From Ulota crispa (lineage: Eukaryota > Streptophyta > Bryopsida > Orthotrichales > Orthotrichaceae), in contig OY987243.1 in assembly GCA_963920765.1 (NCBI GenBank), positions 20,393,419 to 20,457,418 on the forward strand: a stretch of DNA of 64,000 bases. Direction: 5' to 3'. The translations under genes were made by a program, and so were the position numbers. Position 1 is the stretch's first letter. Every line of letters starts with the position of its first letter. Below, in pieces: positions 31,385-45,057 of this stretch. Under the pieces are notes generated by a model. The model saw nothing but the letters and a program-made list of their open reading frames with translations, was not told the DNA's origin and searched no databases.

Positions 31385-31800
31385 TAAGGTAGGTAGCTCA
31401 AAAAGCAATAGTTCAAGGGCGGGCCAATTTGCCTTTCATGGGCTTCTTAAACAAGGAGATTTTTTATTTTTATTTTTGGACAAAGAGAAATGGATGTCAA
31501 ATGTAACACACTTTTTTTCATAATTTTTGAAGCATTCTTGAATTGTTGATGAATTTTCAAAGTTTTTTTTATAGTAGGCACCTGTTTGTGATTTTAGGTC
31601 TCCCATAAACCATTCCCATGCAACTTATGAAGAGATGAGGAGAAATCAAGGAGTGTGATTGGCTCTTGCAATAGGATATACCTTTTCTTTCATGACTAAG
31701 GATGGTCTATTCAAGAACCACCTCATATCTATTCTTGCCAGTTACCTATGGAACACTTTATTGTAGAGAGGATGCAATTTTAGCTACCTACCTTAAATAG

Positions 31801-32312
31801 TACATTTGGGTTACCTTAACAATTGTGTTGTCTTATCTTGGAGAGTTACCTCATTGCTTAGCCACTAGGAGGCGCTTGCAACTCTACATACTAGGATTTC
31901 AAATGGTTTATGGCGATGTACGGAGATAGCCAAAAAACAATAGAAAGTTAGCCAAATGAAATGTGAAAATAACTAATTACAATCTAACTCAATTGGCTAA
32001 AACCCGCTAATTTTTTGGAAATTTTCTAATTGCACTATAATTATATAGGCAATATCTAATGCATGCATTAAAAAATTGATTGAAAACAAGAAATGTGGGA
32101 TTTTTGCCAAAGAAAGCTCAACATCTCCCTACACATTGGTTTACAGCTTGGATGATGCTAGTTTGTTTTTTGGCAATGTTGTTGTTGTTAAGTCCTTATT
32201 GCTATTAAAAATGGTTTATTTTAGGAGTTTAAAATTAAAAAATTATTAGTTTTAATAAGTATTTACATAGTGTAAAATGTCAAGAAATTGGTATGAGGCA
32301 ACCTAAATGCAC
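31801..32312 (+). mobile_element. MITE copy, family with terminal TTTAGGTTGCC
   Basis: It starts TACATTTGGGTTACCTTAAC and ends GAGGCAACCTAAATGCACT. It shares GTTACCTCATT, CAACTCT and the TTACATAGTGTAAAATGTCAAG block with the copies at 563-832 and 62873-63117. Longer than the first copy because of extra central sequence. Non-coding. Confidence 0.6.
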
Positions 32313-34018
32313 TATTTAATCTCATTAAGTAATAAAATTATGATTTATGAAGAACTTAATGTGAGGTTTGGTATGACCTAATCTTATAAAATAGATATCT
32401 CTAATATTTAAGTAGTTTGGTAAAATAAACATATTGTCATACTCAAAGGTATGAACTTAGTCATAATGTATGAGTCAAGTAGCAAAATCTAATTACCATA
32501 TAGAATGTCTATTTCACAAAATTTGAACACAGTCACCCCAATGTTGAAATATTTGTGAAAAGAGTATTGAAACTATTTGGAAAATGTGTGTTAATAGAAA
32601 GATGTGCATATGAATGTTTCCTACATATTTGTGTAATCAAATCTAAAATTTTCATCACCAACCTTTTTATCAATTATCATGTAAAGCCATGAATATTGTG
32701 GAAAATAATTCACCAAAAATAGGGTTTTGATTTTCTAGAATTGAAATTTGGTATGCTTGATCAAGATTGCCTGAGAATTCAATGTCAATTGTGCAAAACA
32801 ATGAAATGCCAACTATATTCTACTTTAAGCAAGTGGTTTGAATGGTATAAAACAAAAAACTCATACTTACTTCTGTGCACTATACATTGCAATTGATTCA
32901 ATGGTTTTGGTCACTGTAAGCAAAGCTACCACAAACCAACCTGATTTGAAAACATATAGACATGTGCAATGTTTTGGCCTCCATAGTTGCAAACCATAAT
33001 TGGAAGACCAACTTTTGATATTTGGTGAGGCCTACTTTTGATATTTTTCAAATGTTAGGCCTATTTTCAAAATATGACCAATTGTCAAGCCTATTTTTTA
33101 TATTTTCTCTTAATATTATCACCATACTTTGCCCCCACAACTTACCATGTGCCACATGTACTCTTTACTGCACTACAACTTGCAATTCTAGTTAATGCCA
33201 CCATATGCCACACATCCATTGCTCTTTATATCGTTTTGTTTTGACATTATAGTAGTGGTAGTAAAGGGTAGTGACAATATGTAATAGGTTGTGGAAGCAA
33301 AGTTTGGTGGCAATATCAAAAGGTGTAGGTGGGCTATGCTGATACTATCAAAAACTAATGGTTGGGATGGTTGTAGCAAAAATTGTGGTGACAATAGCAA
33401 TTCCCTAAAACTAAAACATTCTGAACGCAAAGCCTCCTCCTTGTAGGTCCAAAGCCAACAATTGTACTTTTTATGAATTGTGGCAACAATCCCAAAGCTA
33501 CATCAAGATCTTCCATTCTTGGTGAACCATGTTCATAGAGTCAAGAGTCTATAAGTATTATTTTTTGAACAATAAATACTAGGGAATTGTTAAAGCCACA
33601 TCTTTGTGAGCATGTAGTTTGAGAGTTTAATACTATTTTTTTTATTCAAGTGGCCCATCATTCATTCAATCATGGCGTTATCACCCTCCTTGAAAAAAAT
33701 ACAAATTATTGTTGAACTTCTATTGCACCATTGCTATTTTTTTGGTGTATGTTTGTTTTAAGGAATTTAAAAGTCCTATATTTTTAATTTCAAATTCAAA
33801 CAACTCCAATTTTTTTTGAATATAGCCTTAGAATGATGGAGGTGAAACAAATCTTTTGATCCAAATATTAAAAAATAGCATTTAATCCTCACATTTCATG
33901 CTCAAAGCACATTTTGGGGCGTGACTTCAGCAATTTTGGATGTGGCTTTAGCAATTCCCTAAAATATGTTTGTCATGATTATCATTAAAACTCATAGTGT
34001 AAAACGCCTTTGGGATTA
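32313..34018. other. AT-rich intergenic DNA without a gene
   Basis: Frames are short and without family features. The minus-strand 80-codon frame near 33.2-33.4 kb is a chance frame rich in Leu/Ser/Ile. No bounded repeat was recognised. Confidence 0.6.
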
Positions 34019-34414
34019 AGGTAGGTGCACCCATAAGCATGGAAATAAGGGTTTTAGAGTAGGTAAAACAATTAACTAACTTTGAAAAAAATACTGTAAG
34101 TTAGGAAGTGGAGACCAAAAATATTGGCTTCAATTTCAAGGTTTGAATTGCAAACATTTGTTCACAAAGATTTTTCAAAGTCCAAAATCACTGAAATTGT
34201 AGGAACCGTGTGTAAAAGATGCTAAAAACAAAGCTTGTTGGTGCTTAAATAGTGGGTTGGGTACTCAAAACCGTCATGTGAGTCACCCACAACCATCACT
34301 TTGTCACCCATAACTATCACTTAATTACCCATAACCATTTGATTTATATTTGTTAATCCCTCACAATGTCAAGTAACGCCCATGGGGACATGATGGGGAT
34401 GGGTGCGCCTACCT
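34019..34414 (+). mobile_element. MITE, TIR AGGTAGGTGCACCC, TA flanks
   Basis: The left end AGGTAGGTGCACCCATAAGC and right end GATGGGTGCGCCTACCT are inverted repeats flanked by TA. The right TA is part of the TTAA that flanks the next element (34418-35364), so the two elements share the junction. A reverse-oriented relative is at 19545-19901. It carries a short tandem block of CACCCATAACYATCAC-like units near 34283-34340. Non-coding. Confidence 0.7.
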
Positions 34415-34417
34415 TAA

Positions 34418-34828
34418 CCCCTAAAGGACCGTTCTCCCCTTGGGGGACATTTGGGATTTTGGGCATGTACCTATGGCTAAACTACTTTGCGTAATTTTTT
34501 GAAACTTTTATTGAAGGTGAGGAATTCAAAGATCTACGTGGGAATGTAATTTTTTCTCATTCCAACTTTTATTGAAGAAGTTATGCATGAATATCTCAAA
34601 AATGTTGCTCCCTGAGCAGCCAAAAACTTCTTCAAAATTTTCATTTTTTTCAAATAAAAATCTGACATAGGTTCTTTAGACTTATAAAGACGTGGGGTGC
34701 TTTGAATCATTCAATTTTGATACATGAGATGAAAGTTATGAGGAGTTTTTGTTTGCAGGCTGTTCTAGATTCTCTACTTTAAAACAAACTTTGAAGTCCT
34801 TTATTTTACTCAATTTTCAATATTTTGG

Positions 34829-34873
<45 letters not shown>

Positions 34874-35364
34874 AAAGGATGTAGTTTGTTTATCACAACA
34901 TTATAATTGTTGGGATTTGCATTTTTCATCTTTATAATTAAATTCTTAACAATTTAGTGTTTTGACTCATTCTCTACTTCTTTTTACTTACTATTTTTTC
35001 CCATGTGTTGTAGAGTTCCAATTGATTTGAAAATTCTCCCACACATACCTAACTTGGTCTCTTACATGGGAAAAATAAACCACAACTTTGTGTAGAGTAA
35101 TTTTTTTGATCTAGGTGGTTAAAGCCTTTTGAAATTTCTGGGCAGCACCAAAAATAACTTTTTTCCGCAATTTAGATGTAAATATCTCACTCGTTTTTGT
35201 GTAGATTGAGCTGAATTTTTTACCACGTGTACCTCTTGTAGTCTACTATAAGATCTTATGGTTGAATTCTTGTAAAAAACATTTTTCTTACCATTGTACT
35301 TGCTTCCCCAAAAGTGACAGTTTTGAGTGTTTTTCACAGAAAAAATGGCTTGGTCCTTTAGGGG
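34418..35364 (+). mobile_element. TTAA element family 1, copy with 43-nt poly(A), 947 bp
   Basis: TTAA at 34414-34417 and 35365-35368; termini CCCCTAAAGGACC and GGTCCTTTAGGGG. Inside the left end is TCCCC-TTG-GGGGA, a hairpin. It shares about 250-400 bp of each end with copies at 55380-56312 and 58357-59543, but its centre differs and contains an uninterrupted 43-A run (34829-34871). No transposase frame. Confidence 0.85.
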
Positions 35365-35611
35365 TTAATATGAGTTTATCAATGAGACAAGACAACAAGA
35401 GAGAGGCTTTGTATTAAGAGGAGCTACCTTGTGGAAGTTTGAATAGGTACTTCTCTTGAAAAGTCAACTAAAGTAGGAGGCTCTTAAATCGTTCAGGTAT
35501 TTTGAACCAACCATATAGGGTCACCAAAACAATGCACACAGTTCTTAAATGGGTCACATTTTTTTTAGGTTTAGAAATTATACTTGTGTATGCATTGTTT
35601 TAGGAATTTAA

Positions 35612-35696
35612 CCCTTGAACGCTAAAGGGGACAATTTTTGTCCTCAAGAATACACGGGGCCCCATGTATCCACAGTGATCCCCCGGCACTTAAGGA
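35612..35696. mobile_element. 85-bp TTAA-flanked mini-element
   Basis: TTAA at 35608-35611 and 35697-35700; ends CCCTTGAACGC and its imperfect partner GGCACTTAAGGA. Inside the left end is the hairpin GGGGACAA-TTT-TTGTCCTC. A second palindrome, GGGGCCCC, is central. In the paralogous copy the position corresponds to TCAA (TTGA on +, 15226-15229), without an insertion. It consists of little more than two ends. Confidence 0.65.
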
Positions 35697-35862
35697 TTAA
35701 GAGAGTGACATGAGCCACTCTTGTGTGTGCTTATTGGCCGTAATTGTGTTTAGATTTGTCTTTTAGTAAAATATAAATACGTGTCATACTAAAATAAATG
35801 AAATCTTGTTCTCAATCATGATTCGAGTGTTAGAATATGGAATGGGTGCTTGCACGCTTTAA

Positions 35863-36671
35863 CCCTTGAGTGCCCCAGGTCCCCAAATATCGCTTCTTGA
35901 AATTTTAAAAGGGATGTTGCGCCGTCAGATGGGGTTTAATTTGAGGTTTTGTGGTATTGATAGTACGAGTAAGGCGTTTTGGGGGTAAGAGAGTGGGGTC
36001 CCAGGTTTATACGGTTGCCTACTAAGTCAAGAACAATGCAATGATGAGCAAAAGTGGGTTTCCAAGCTGTTTTGGGCGAAAGGGGGAGCGGCGCCACCGT
36101 CTGTGCTCGGTGACAAATTGTTGGCTAGTGGGGGTTGGCGCCAAATACAAATGTGACCTAAGCTATATCTGGTCTCAAGAGTGGGAGTATCTAGGTGGCA
36201 GGGTCCAAGTCTCGTACCACCGACTAGGGGGCCTTTGTGTTAGTCACAACAACACTACCCTCTTCCCAATGGGTGTTTCTGGGTTCTCTAACTTTGTGGT
36301 CAAGTTTAGTGATCTAAAACTGGTCATAAAATTTTGAAATTTAGGAGGTAGCTAGTGAATCCACCAACAAACCTGTAAACAAAATTTTGTCAATGTATTC
36401 CTTTGGAACAGCCATAAGTCAATGGATGAAATAGCCGGACATTTACAAATGTCACCCTATAAATAAATTTCAACGCCCCTTTGACAGCTATAAAAAACAA
36501 AATGCTACGGTCAAACTACCCCATATTTCATGAGGATTGAAAGCTCAAGGTAAGAACAAGTTTTAAAAGTTCATACAACTGGATCACATTTTCCCATGTG
36601 GTAGAAGCTTTTAGTTGCCGGCAGGTCTCTCGGCCTTGCATTGGAGGCACCTTGAGCCGGGCGCTCAGGGG
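35863..36671. mobile_element. TTAA-flanked element, 809 bp, with an empty site in this window
   Basis: TTAA at 35859-35862 and 36672-36675; ends CCCTTGAGTGCCCC and GGGCGCTCAGGGG. The flanks GCTTGCACGCT and AAAACCTTATTGG join at a single TTAA in the paralogous copy (15066-15069, minus strand reads GCACGCTTTAAAGGAC). This directly supports TTAA duplication on insertion. The interior has higher GC than other elements and a 98-codon frame (36041-36337) without recognised domains. Confidence 0.85.
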
Positions 36672-37364
36672 TTAAAAACCTTATTGGAGCATTCTTGACT
36701 TTGTAGTGATTACTTTTAGGACTCATGTGTTCCATTTACAAGCCACCTTTGCATCATGAATGCTACCATCTATGATTAAGAATAGCTACATGTGTACCTT
36801 TTGCTTTGATAAATTATAATTAATTTATACTAACTTAAAAAAATTCAAATGTAACGGCCATAGAAGTATTTGTTCTTTGACTTTCTACCAAAAAAATTTC
36901 CAGATTGCTAAACTGACTTGATTTTTGTACAGACGTCATATTTCCCTTAGATGGTTGGTTTTTGAGCCTCCTACCTTAATGGTAAATGGACCAAGCCTCT
37001 TTTACCATAACTCCTTGTTTGTTTGATAAGAATTTATTAGGATTTTATTTAATCTATAATTGTAAAATTGAACATACAGCAGTGTCGATGTGCCAACTCA
37101 GACATCGCGTTTTAGGGAAATGGTTAGATGATTATCCATGGTCCTAAAAATTAATTTTATGATTAGCTCAAATAGTAAAAACAGTTTTCTAAATGTGCTA
37201 AAACATTCAAATTTAAAACCGTGAAATTCACGTTTTTCATAAATCATATAAAATTTGAAAGAAATCTAGCTGAATTTAGCCACATTTAAGAACATTTATG
37301 ACATGTTTATCCTCGACTCCAATTATGACAGGTTTTTCTAACTCATATCTTTGATGCTGAACTT

Positions 37365-37659
37365 CATAACATTCAGTAGCACTAGTAAAGGTAGTCCTCC
37401 CTTCAAGGGAATAATGTGGAATGGATGAAATGGTGTGGAATATTCCACACTAATCTTTAGCTATGGGGACACTTGGTTGAATTTGTCAAAAAGAGTTTAT
37501 GAAAGAGAGGCTCAATTTAGTGCACATACGTCGATGTGAGGGCCCTGCCATGTCAGAAAGAAAAAGAAAAAGAAAAACTTTTTTTTTGTTAAGATGAAGT
37601 TTGTGGATGATACATGAAGAGATGAAAGGCAACCTCTATTCAAGCTACTGAATGTTATG
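37365..37659 (+). mobile_element. MITE, TIR CATAACATTCAGTAGC
   Basis: Inverted ends CATAACATTCAGTAGC and GCTACTGAATGTTATG. It shares GTGGAATATTCCACAC, GAGGCTCAATTTAGTGCACATA and GTTTGTGGATGATAC with the nested copy at 59133-59384. Non-coding; a T-rich stretch lies in the middle. Confidence 0.75.
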
Positions 37660-38700
37660 TTTGATTAATTTTGAGCAATGTTTAAATTGAAATTTTGTGT
37701 TAGGTGCTAAGCTAGGGGGTTGCCTTTTTTTTTGGGTGCAAATCTGACTTCTTTCATTTTTTTTTAGTGAAATTCACAAGCGATCCCCAACTTTTTAATG
37801 CAAAAAAATATCTAAAGCAAATGATTGTGACATGACATGTGAGAAAAGGGGGGCAAAAGTAGTACCCTAAAGGGAGAATTTTGAAAAAATTTGGCAAATA
37901 AATATGAGTGAAATCTGGCGCTAATTTCAGCCAGCCTTAAAAAAAATTGTCTTTTGGCTTTCTTTTTCGCCAAAAACAGAAACACTAGTTCTGGGTGGAT
38001 TTTGAAGGTCAATATGAATGAATCATTGACGTTTGTATATAGATAATTGACAATACATCTGAAGATTATTTATTTTCACCATCTTTTTCCTGCCATGAAG
38101 GCGTTTGTTGAGTTGGAAAAGGTACTTTTGATATATAACTTACTTCTATACAATACTGCATGGCTAAGATGAAGGTATCCAAACAAAATATTCATTTCAT
38201 CTTAAGAGAGCATTTGTCGTAGCCATATATCCCTTGTAGCTCCCCAGTATTGAACATATTGGACTACTTCCATGTTAAGGATAATGATCTTATCCAAGTT
38301 TTTTTCTTACACAGATTCATTTTAGCCAAGTATTACTGTACTTTACTTGTAAATCATCTATAGAAAATAGGTTTTGCAAAGCATATACTGGGATCAAATA
38401 TTAGAAATATAACACAACTAATAACAAAATGAATGAATGTCAATAGAAAGTTTTTGTATGCACTATACTTGTTTAACTTCATTTGTTATTCAAAATTGGC
38501 CTAAAAGGAAGAAAAGAGTCTATTCGCTCAAAATTCTGTCAAAATATAACAAAGAAAGGAATTTAGGAACCCAAGTTTTTAACATTCATCGGTAATAGAA
38601 CTAGCACAATGTTTGATGGATTTGTTGACACTGGACAAAGGGCAAAGTTCATAAATTCATTAACATTAGACAATTGGCAAAGAGGGGGGAGTACATAACA
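37660..38700. other. AT-rich intergenic DNA without a gene
   Basis: No coding frame, RNA gene or bounded repeat could be supported in this stretch. Confidence 0.6.
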
Positions 38701-38705
38701 TTTTT

Positions 38706-38880
38706 AACCAACCCCCCGATGGAGGAATAATACTCCCCGGATACTTGGGGGGTTTTCAATTATAATACACTCAATTTCATTGGTTGGGAGAGTCAGCCCA
38801 ACCAATGAAATTGAGTGTATTATAATTGAAACCCCCCAAGTATCTAGGGAGTATTATTCTTCCACCAAGGGAGGTATATT
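38706..38880. mobile_element. near-perfect foldback element, about 175 bp
   Basis: The arms are near-perfect inverted repeats of about 70-80 bp around a spacer of a few bases. GGAGGAATAATACTCCCC pairs with GGGAGTATTATTCTTCC, and CACTCAATTTCATTGGTTGG pairs with CCAACCAATGAAATTGAGTG. The high arm identity suggests a recent element or ongoing gene conversion between arms. It ends 10 bp from the TTAA element at 38891. Confidence 0.75.
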
Positions 38881-38890
38881 GGCTGATTAA

Positions 38891-39235
38891 CCCTTAAAAG
38901 ACAAATGGATCACCATGGTTTGCCTTACTTGTAGCATTCTACAATGTTTTGCACATGAGCACCAATAGTATTGCTTCAAAAAATTAGAAAAGTCAACAGT
39001 GCATGGTGCCCTCATGAAATTTGCAAGAAGGGCAGCTAGGCTAACACCATGTATCACAATTTGTGCTACAAAACAAAATGAATGTATCTCAAGAGGTAAT
39101 TTTTTGCCTACCATGATGCAGTACGCATTTATGATCACTTCTGAAAAAAATCAGATCAAAATCAGTCTTTTTGTGAGATACAGAGTTTTTTTTCGGAGGC
39201 ACAGGACGTTTTTCGTCCGTGCCGACGTTTAGGGG
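38891..39235 (-). mobile_element. TTAA element family 3, 345 bp
   Basis: TTAA at 38887-38890 and 39236-39239; ends CCCTTAAAAGAC and GACGTTTAGGGG. Inside the right end is the hairpin GGACG-TTTTT-CGTCC. In reverse complement the interior matches 57977-58352 (for example GTTGACTTTT and AGCAATACTATTGGTGC). Non-coding despite overlapping frames on both strands. Confidence 0.8.
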
Positions 39236-39239
39236 TTAA

Positions 39240-40122
39240 CAATGTTATGTAGGTGGTATTGCTTCGACACGTGCTATGGGTCCATTAAATGAGAGTAGGT
39301 TTGAGTAGATTCTTGTTTTAAAAATCAGTCAATATTATGCTACTTGTAGTAAAGCTACTTCGCAAAGTAGCAACTTCTTATCTTTTGAAACTTGCTAGAC
39401 AAATGTCATTGTACAAGCAAAAGGAAGTAGAAAACTCCAAAAAGAAACTCAAAAGAGCAACATCGCACGGGCCCAAAGTAGCAATAATTTTCAGCCGCTG
39501 GTTGCACTTTTATGTAAGCAAGTAACACGTGAAATCTAATGACAGATCGAGAGTCTCTGTCAGATGGGAAAAAAATGACCAATGCCTGGTCAACATCTAC
39601 ACTTTGGTCGCAGAAAACCGGTCCCCAACAGATATCGACTAGAAAAGGATGTCGACAAGTTTCCCTTTCAAAATCTCACTTACTGAGAGTTTCCGTGCTT
39701 AGCGATGTGCAAAATCAGATCCACCACACGGTTACTGCACCCCCCAAAACAGCAAACCACCAGAACATTAAAAAAAAAATCTCCATAAAAATAACTGCCC
39801 AGCATCATATCATTAGGCGTTTAATATTTTTTGAGGAACCTCTAGAAAGGTAACAAAATATACACTAAACCGTTTCTGACGACGCTAACTTGGAATATAA
39901 ATGAGCTCCTTGTACATAAGCTCAGAACGTAACACGTGGATATTGCTCAATCAATCATGTAGACAACAAGAAGTTCTAAAAGATACACAAAGCATATGAA
40001 ATTACAAGGAACATATGGCAAAACGCGCCCAGTCGAAACCCCATTTGTAAAACTCCACAAATTTGTTCAAAGAAGGAAGAGCAGGTTTGAGGTGCGTTTC
40101 TGGATGGGATTGAATCAACCAA
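39240..40122. other. 3' flank of GAPDH, no further gene
   Basis: Expected to contain the GAPDH 3' UTR near its right side. The frames at 39337-39525 and 39539-39853 show no family features. I searched this stretch for a canonical GAPDH last exon (RVVDLI type) on the minus strand and found none. Confidence 0.5.
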
Positions 40123-42595
<2,473 letters not shown>

Positions 42596-42865
42596 GGTTA
42601 TGAACTTAAGAGACGCTGCTAATAAAGCTGCAGAAAAACAGATACAAAGTAAGAACAAGAACAAAAAGGCTTTTAAATTGAAACCTCCAAAGACGTAAGA
42701 GTATTCTCGATTTTGAGATAAGAGTAAAAATCTCGTCTAAGCAAGAGAATTAAAACTAAACATTCCTGATATAAATATTGAAGAGGCTCCATCGGAGTAT
42801 TGAAAAGTGAAGGTAGTATCAAGAAACTCGATTCCGCTTCGGATATTGAGAAAAACTAAGAGATT

Positions 42866-43551
42866 AAGTTCGTTCTAATTTCAACGTCGCTTATAATAAG
42901 CAAATCTGGTCTATAGAAAGTAGTGCAGAGCGCGGTTGCTTAACCTCTTTTACCTGCACACGATTTGACAAGAAGTGAAACACACGCAAAGCAAAACCCC
43001 TGACGAACTGAAATTTCTAAGAGAAATCTTTCTGGATATTGGAATGGCGATCCAATACTTAGAAAAGAAAGGAAGACGATCGTAACGCAAATGGCGATGA
43101 TCAGAGCGCCAACTGAAAATGAAACCCTTGCAAAAAACCGCGCACCTTGAAAACTTTGGAACACGCAACAAACTCGCTTGTGATACGCTCAAATGGGAGT
43201 AAGAGTCTAAGTTCGTTCTAATTCCAACCTCTCTTATAAGCAAATCTGGTCTATAGAAAGTAGTGCAGAGCGCGGTCGCTAACCTCTTTTACCAGCACTT
43301 GATTTGACAAGAAGTGAAACACACGCAAAGCAAACCCCTGACAAACTGATAATTCCAAACGATATTTTTCTGGATACTGGAATGGCGATCCAATACTTAG
43401 AAAAAAAAAAAGATGATTGTACAGCAAAAGTTAATTCGCGATGATCAGAGGCGCCAACTGAAATAAAATCCTTGAAAAAAACCGCGCACCTTGAAAACTT
43501 CGGAACACGCAAGATACTCGCTTGTGAGACGCTCAAATGGGAGTGAGAAAA
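42866..43551 (-). repeat. tandem duplication (2 x about 343 bp) in the GAPDH leader region
   Basis: Units 42866-43208 and 43209-43551 are about 90% alike over their length; both contain CTATAGAAAGTAGTGCAGAG, GACAAGAAGTGAAACACACG and GGAATGGCGATCCAATACTT. On the minus strand each unit carries a possible leader-exon donor: GTGCAG/GTAAAAG at 42954 and GTGCTG/GTAAAAG at 43293. Either copy could therefore provide the first, non-coding exon. The outer unit lies just downstream of the putative TATA box. Confidence 0.85.
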
Positions 43552-43582
43552 TGAGACTGGAGAGGTGGAGAGGTGGAGAAGG

Positions 43583-43589
43583 ATATATG
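43583..43589 (-). promoter_or_regulatory. putative TATA box of GAPDH
   Basis: On the minus strand GCATATATCC is followed 5-40 bases later by a CT-rich stretch (CTTCTCCACCTCTCCACC), a typical plant core promoter plus leader layout. It lies just upstream of the outer leader repeat unit. Transcription start is inferred near 43550-43560. Confidence 0.5.
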
Positions 43590-44192
43590 CAGTAGCGATC
43601 GGGGGGGGCTGCAGGTGGAGATTCATGCATGCCAAAATCAATGAGAAATATTTGCATTGCTGAGCAAGCAGCAGCTTTCGAGCGAGCGAGAGAGAAGAAG
43701 AAGGGAGGCAACAGCGTTCCTCTTGCTCTGCGGGTTGCTGAGTAGGCTCGGGCGGTCCGGACCTCTGGGATCTGGGTTCGGGCCGAACCGAACCTCTCTC
43801 TAACCTGGATTTCGTGTCGCGTTGTTCACTTTTGTCCCTTCTGTGCTCGTACTTGAGAAAAATCATTTGTTTGATGTTTTCAACGGGCAGGTCACGTGAA
43901 AAAATATTACATTGTATGTGATTCGGGTCTTTTTTTGTGACCCAAGAATTAATGGGGTTCTTTGGTTGGCAAAATTTCCTCGTTAATGGATGTTTCTAAC
44001 AAATTAATACTATTAGATTTTTTTTTGTGCGGATGGCCAACATGGAATTTTAGAGAATAGAGATGCCTGAAAGTTCCATCTTTATTTTTTTGGGAATTAT
44101 CATTTCTTGTGCGTTTTTCTTTTTTTAAAGATATGGGAATAACTTTTTAATCTAAAAAATGGCAAACCATTTCTATGGAATTTCTTGCTTAA
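43590..44192. other. GAPDH upstream region
   Basis: 43590-43870 has balanced composition (promoter-proximal; the overlapping minus-strand frames of 88-195 codons here are artefacts of the leader and promoter). Beyond 43870 it becomes AT-rich with no feature until the TTAA element. Confidence 0.5.
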
Positions 44193-45053
44193 CCCCTAAA
44201 GGACTTGATCCATTTTGAAATGGTCAAACTTCATGTCTAAGCTCAATTTTGTCTTTTAAAGTGTGTTCAAACAACAATTTTATATTATTATTGCTTGAAT
44301 TATGACTGATATACTATATCACTGCAAGAAATTTCAATTTGTTTCATCAAAAATTGTAATTGTTATCATTTCTTTTTTCAAAAAATGAACATAAATAAGT
44401 TAAAATAGCAAAAAAAAACCAAATTATTAGAAATCTTTTCAAGAGGTACAAGCAGAATTAAAGACCAATGCAAAAAAAATTCAATTTTTTATTTTATTTT
44501 TTGCACCCAAAACAGCCACAACAAAGAATTTAAAGTCATATTTGACTATCAAACCAAGTTTATTCTTATATTTAATTAATTTATAAGGTTTTGATATTTT
44601 TTGTTGGAAGACACATTCATTTTCTTTTTTATGTTAATTTTTTTGATAAATTTGATGGAAAATTCAAATTCTTGTGATTTTTTAAAGCTAAATGTGGAAA
44701 TAAAATAATATCAATTAGAATATATATTTAAAAAATCTGTAATTTCTACCATAAATGAATGGTAGAATGAGAAACTTAATTTTGTAGTTTAAATTTAAAA
44801 TGCATTTAAAGAGTAGAAAATATGAATGAAGAACACACAATGTTGTGTTATTTGGATTTTAACACTTCGAGCTTTCAATGGAAATAACTCTTTCAATTTT
44901 TGACATTTTTCAAAAAAATTACATGGAATGAAAAGAAAACTTGTCAAGCTTCATTTTATTAGTCTTAGCCACATACTAAAATTGATATTTTGAAAGTTAC
45001 AATCAGGATTGACCAAGGCGCATCCAAAAAGTGGATGCTTGGACCTTTAAGGG
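44193..45053. mobile_element. TTAA-flanked element, 861 bp, hairpin at both ends
   Basis: TTAA at 44189-44192 and 45054-45057; ends CCCCTAAAGGAC and GGACCTTTAAGGG. Inside the left end is CCATTT-TG-AAATGG; inside the right end is GCATCCA-AAAAG-TGGATGC. The interior is very AT-rich, with no frame of note. Confidence 0.8.
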
Positions 45054-45057
45054 TTAA

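Larger units (their letters stand above)
35471..36976 (+). mobile_element. TAAGGTAGGAGGCTC-type MITE carrying two TTAA insertions
   Basis: The ends AAGTAGGAGGCTC and GAGCCTCCTACCT are inverted repeats flanked by TA. Without two inserted TTAA elements (35612-35696, 35863-36671) it is about 604 bp and aligns with the reverse-oriented copy at 14756-15364. The aligned blocks include GAATGGGTGCTTGCACGCTT, TGACTTTCTACCAA and AACTGACTTGATTTTTG. Non-coding. Confidence 0.75.

Noticed and set aside
36041-36337. 98-codon ORF inside the 809-bp TTAA element as a possible transposase remnant
   Set aside because: No piggyBac transposase motif is visible and the frame is far too short; kept only as a note in that element.
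43279-43866. 195-codon minus-strand ORF upstream of GAPDH
   Set aside because: It covers the promoter and the duplicated leader; its second part repeats in the frame at 42950-43243, as expected from the duplication, and it has no domain.
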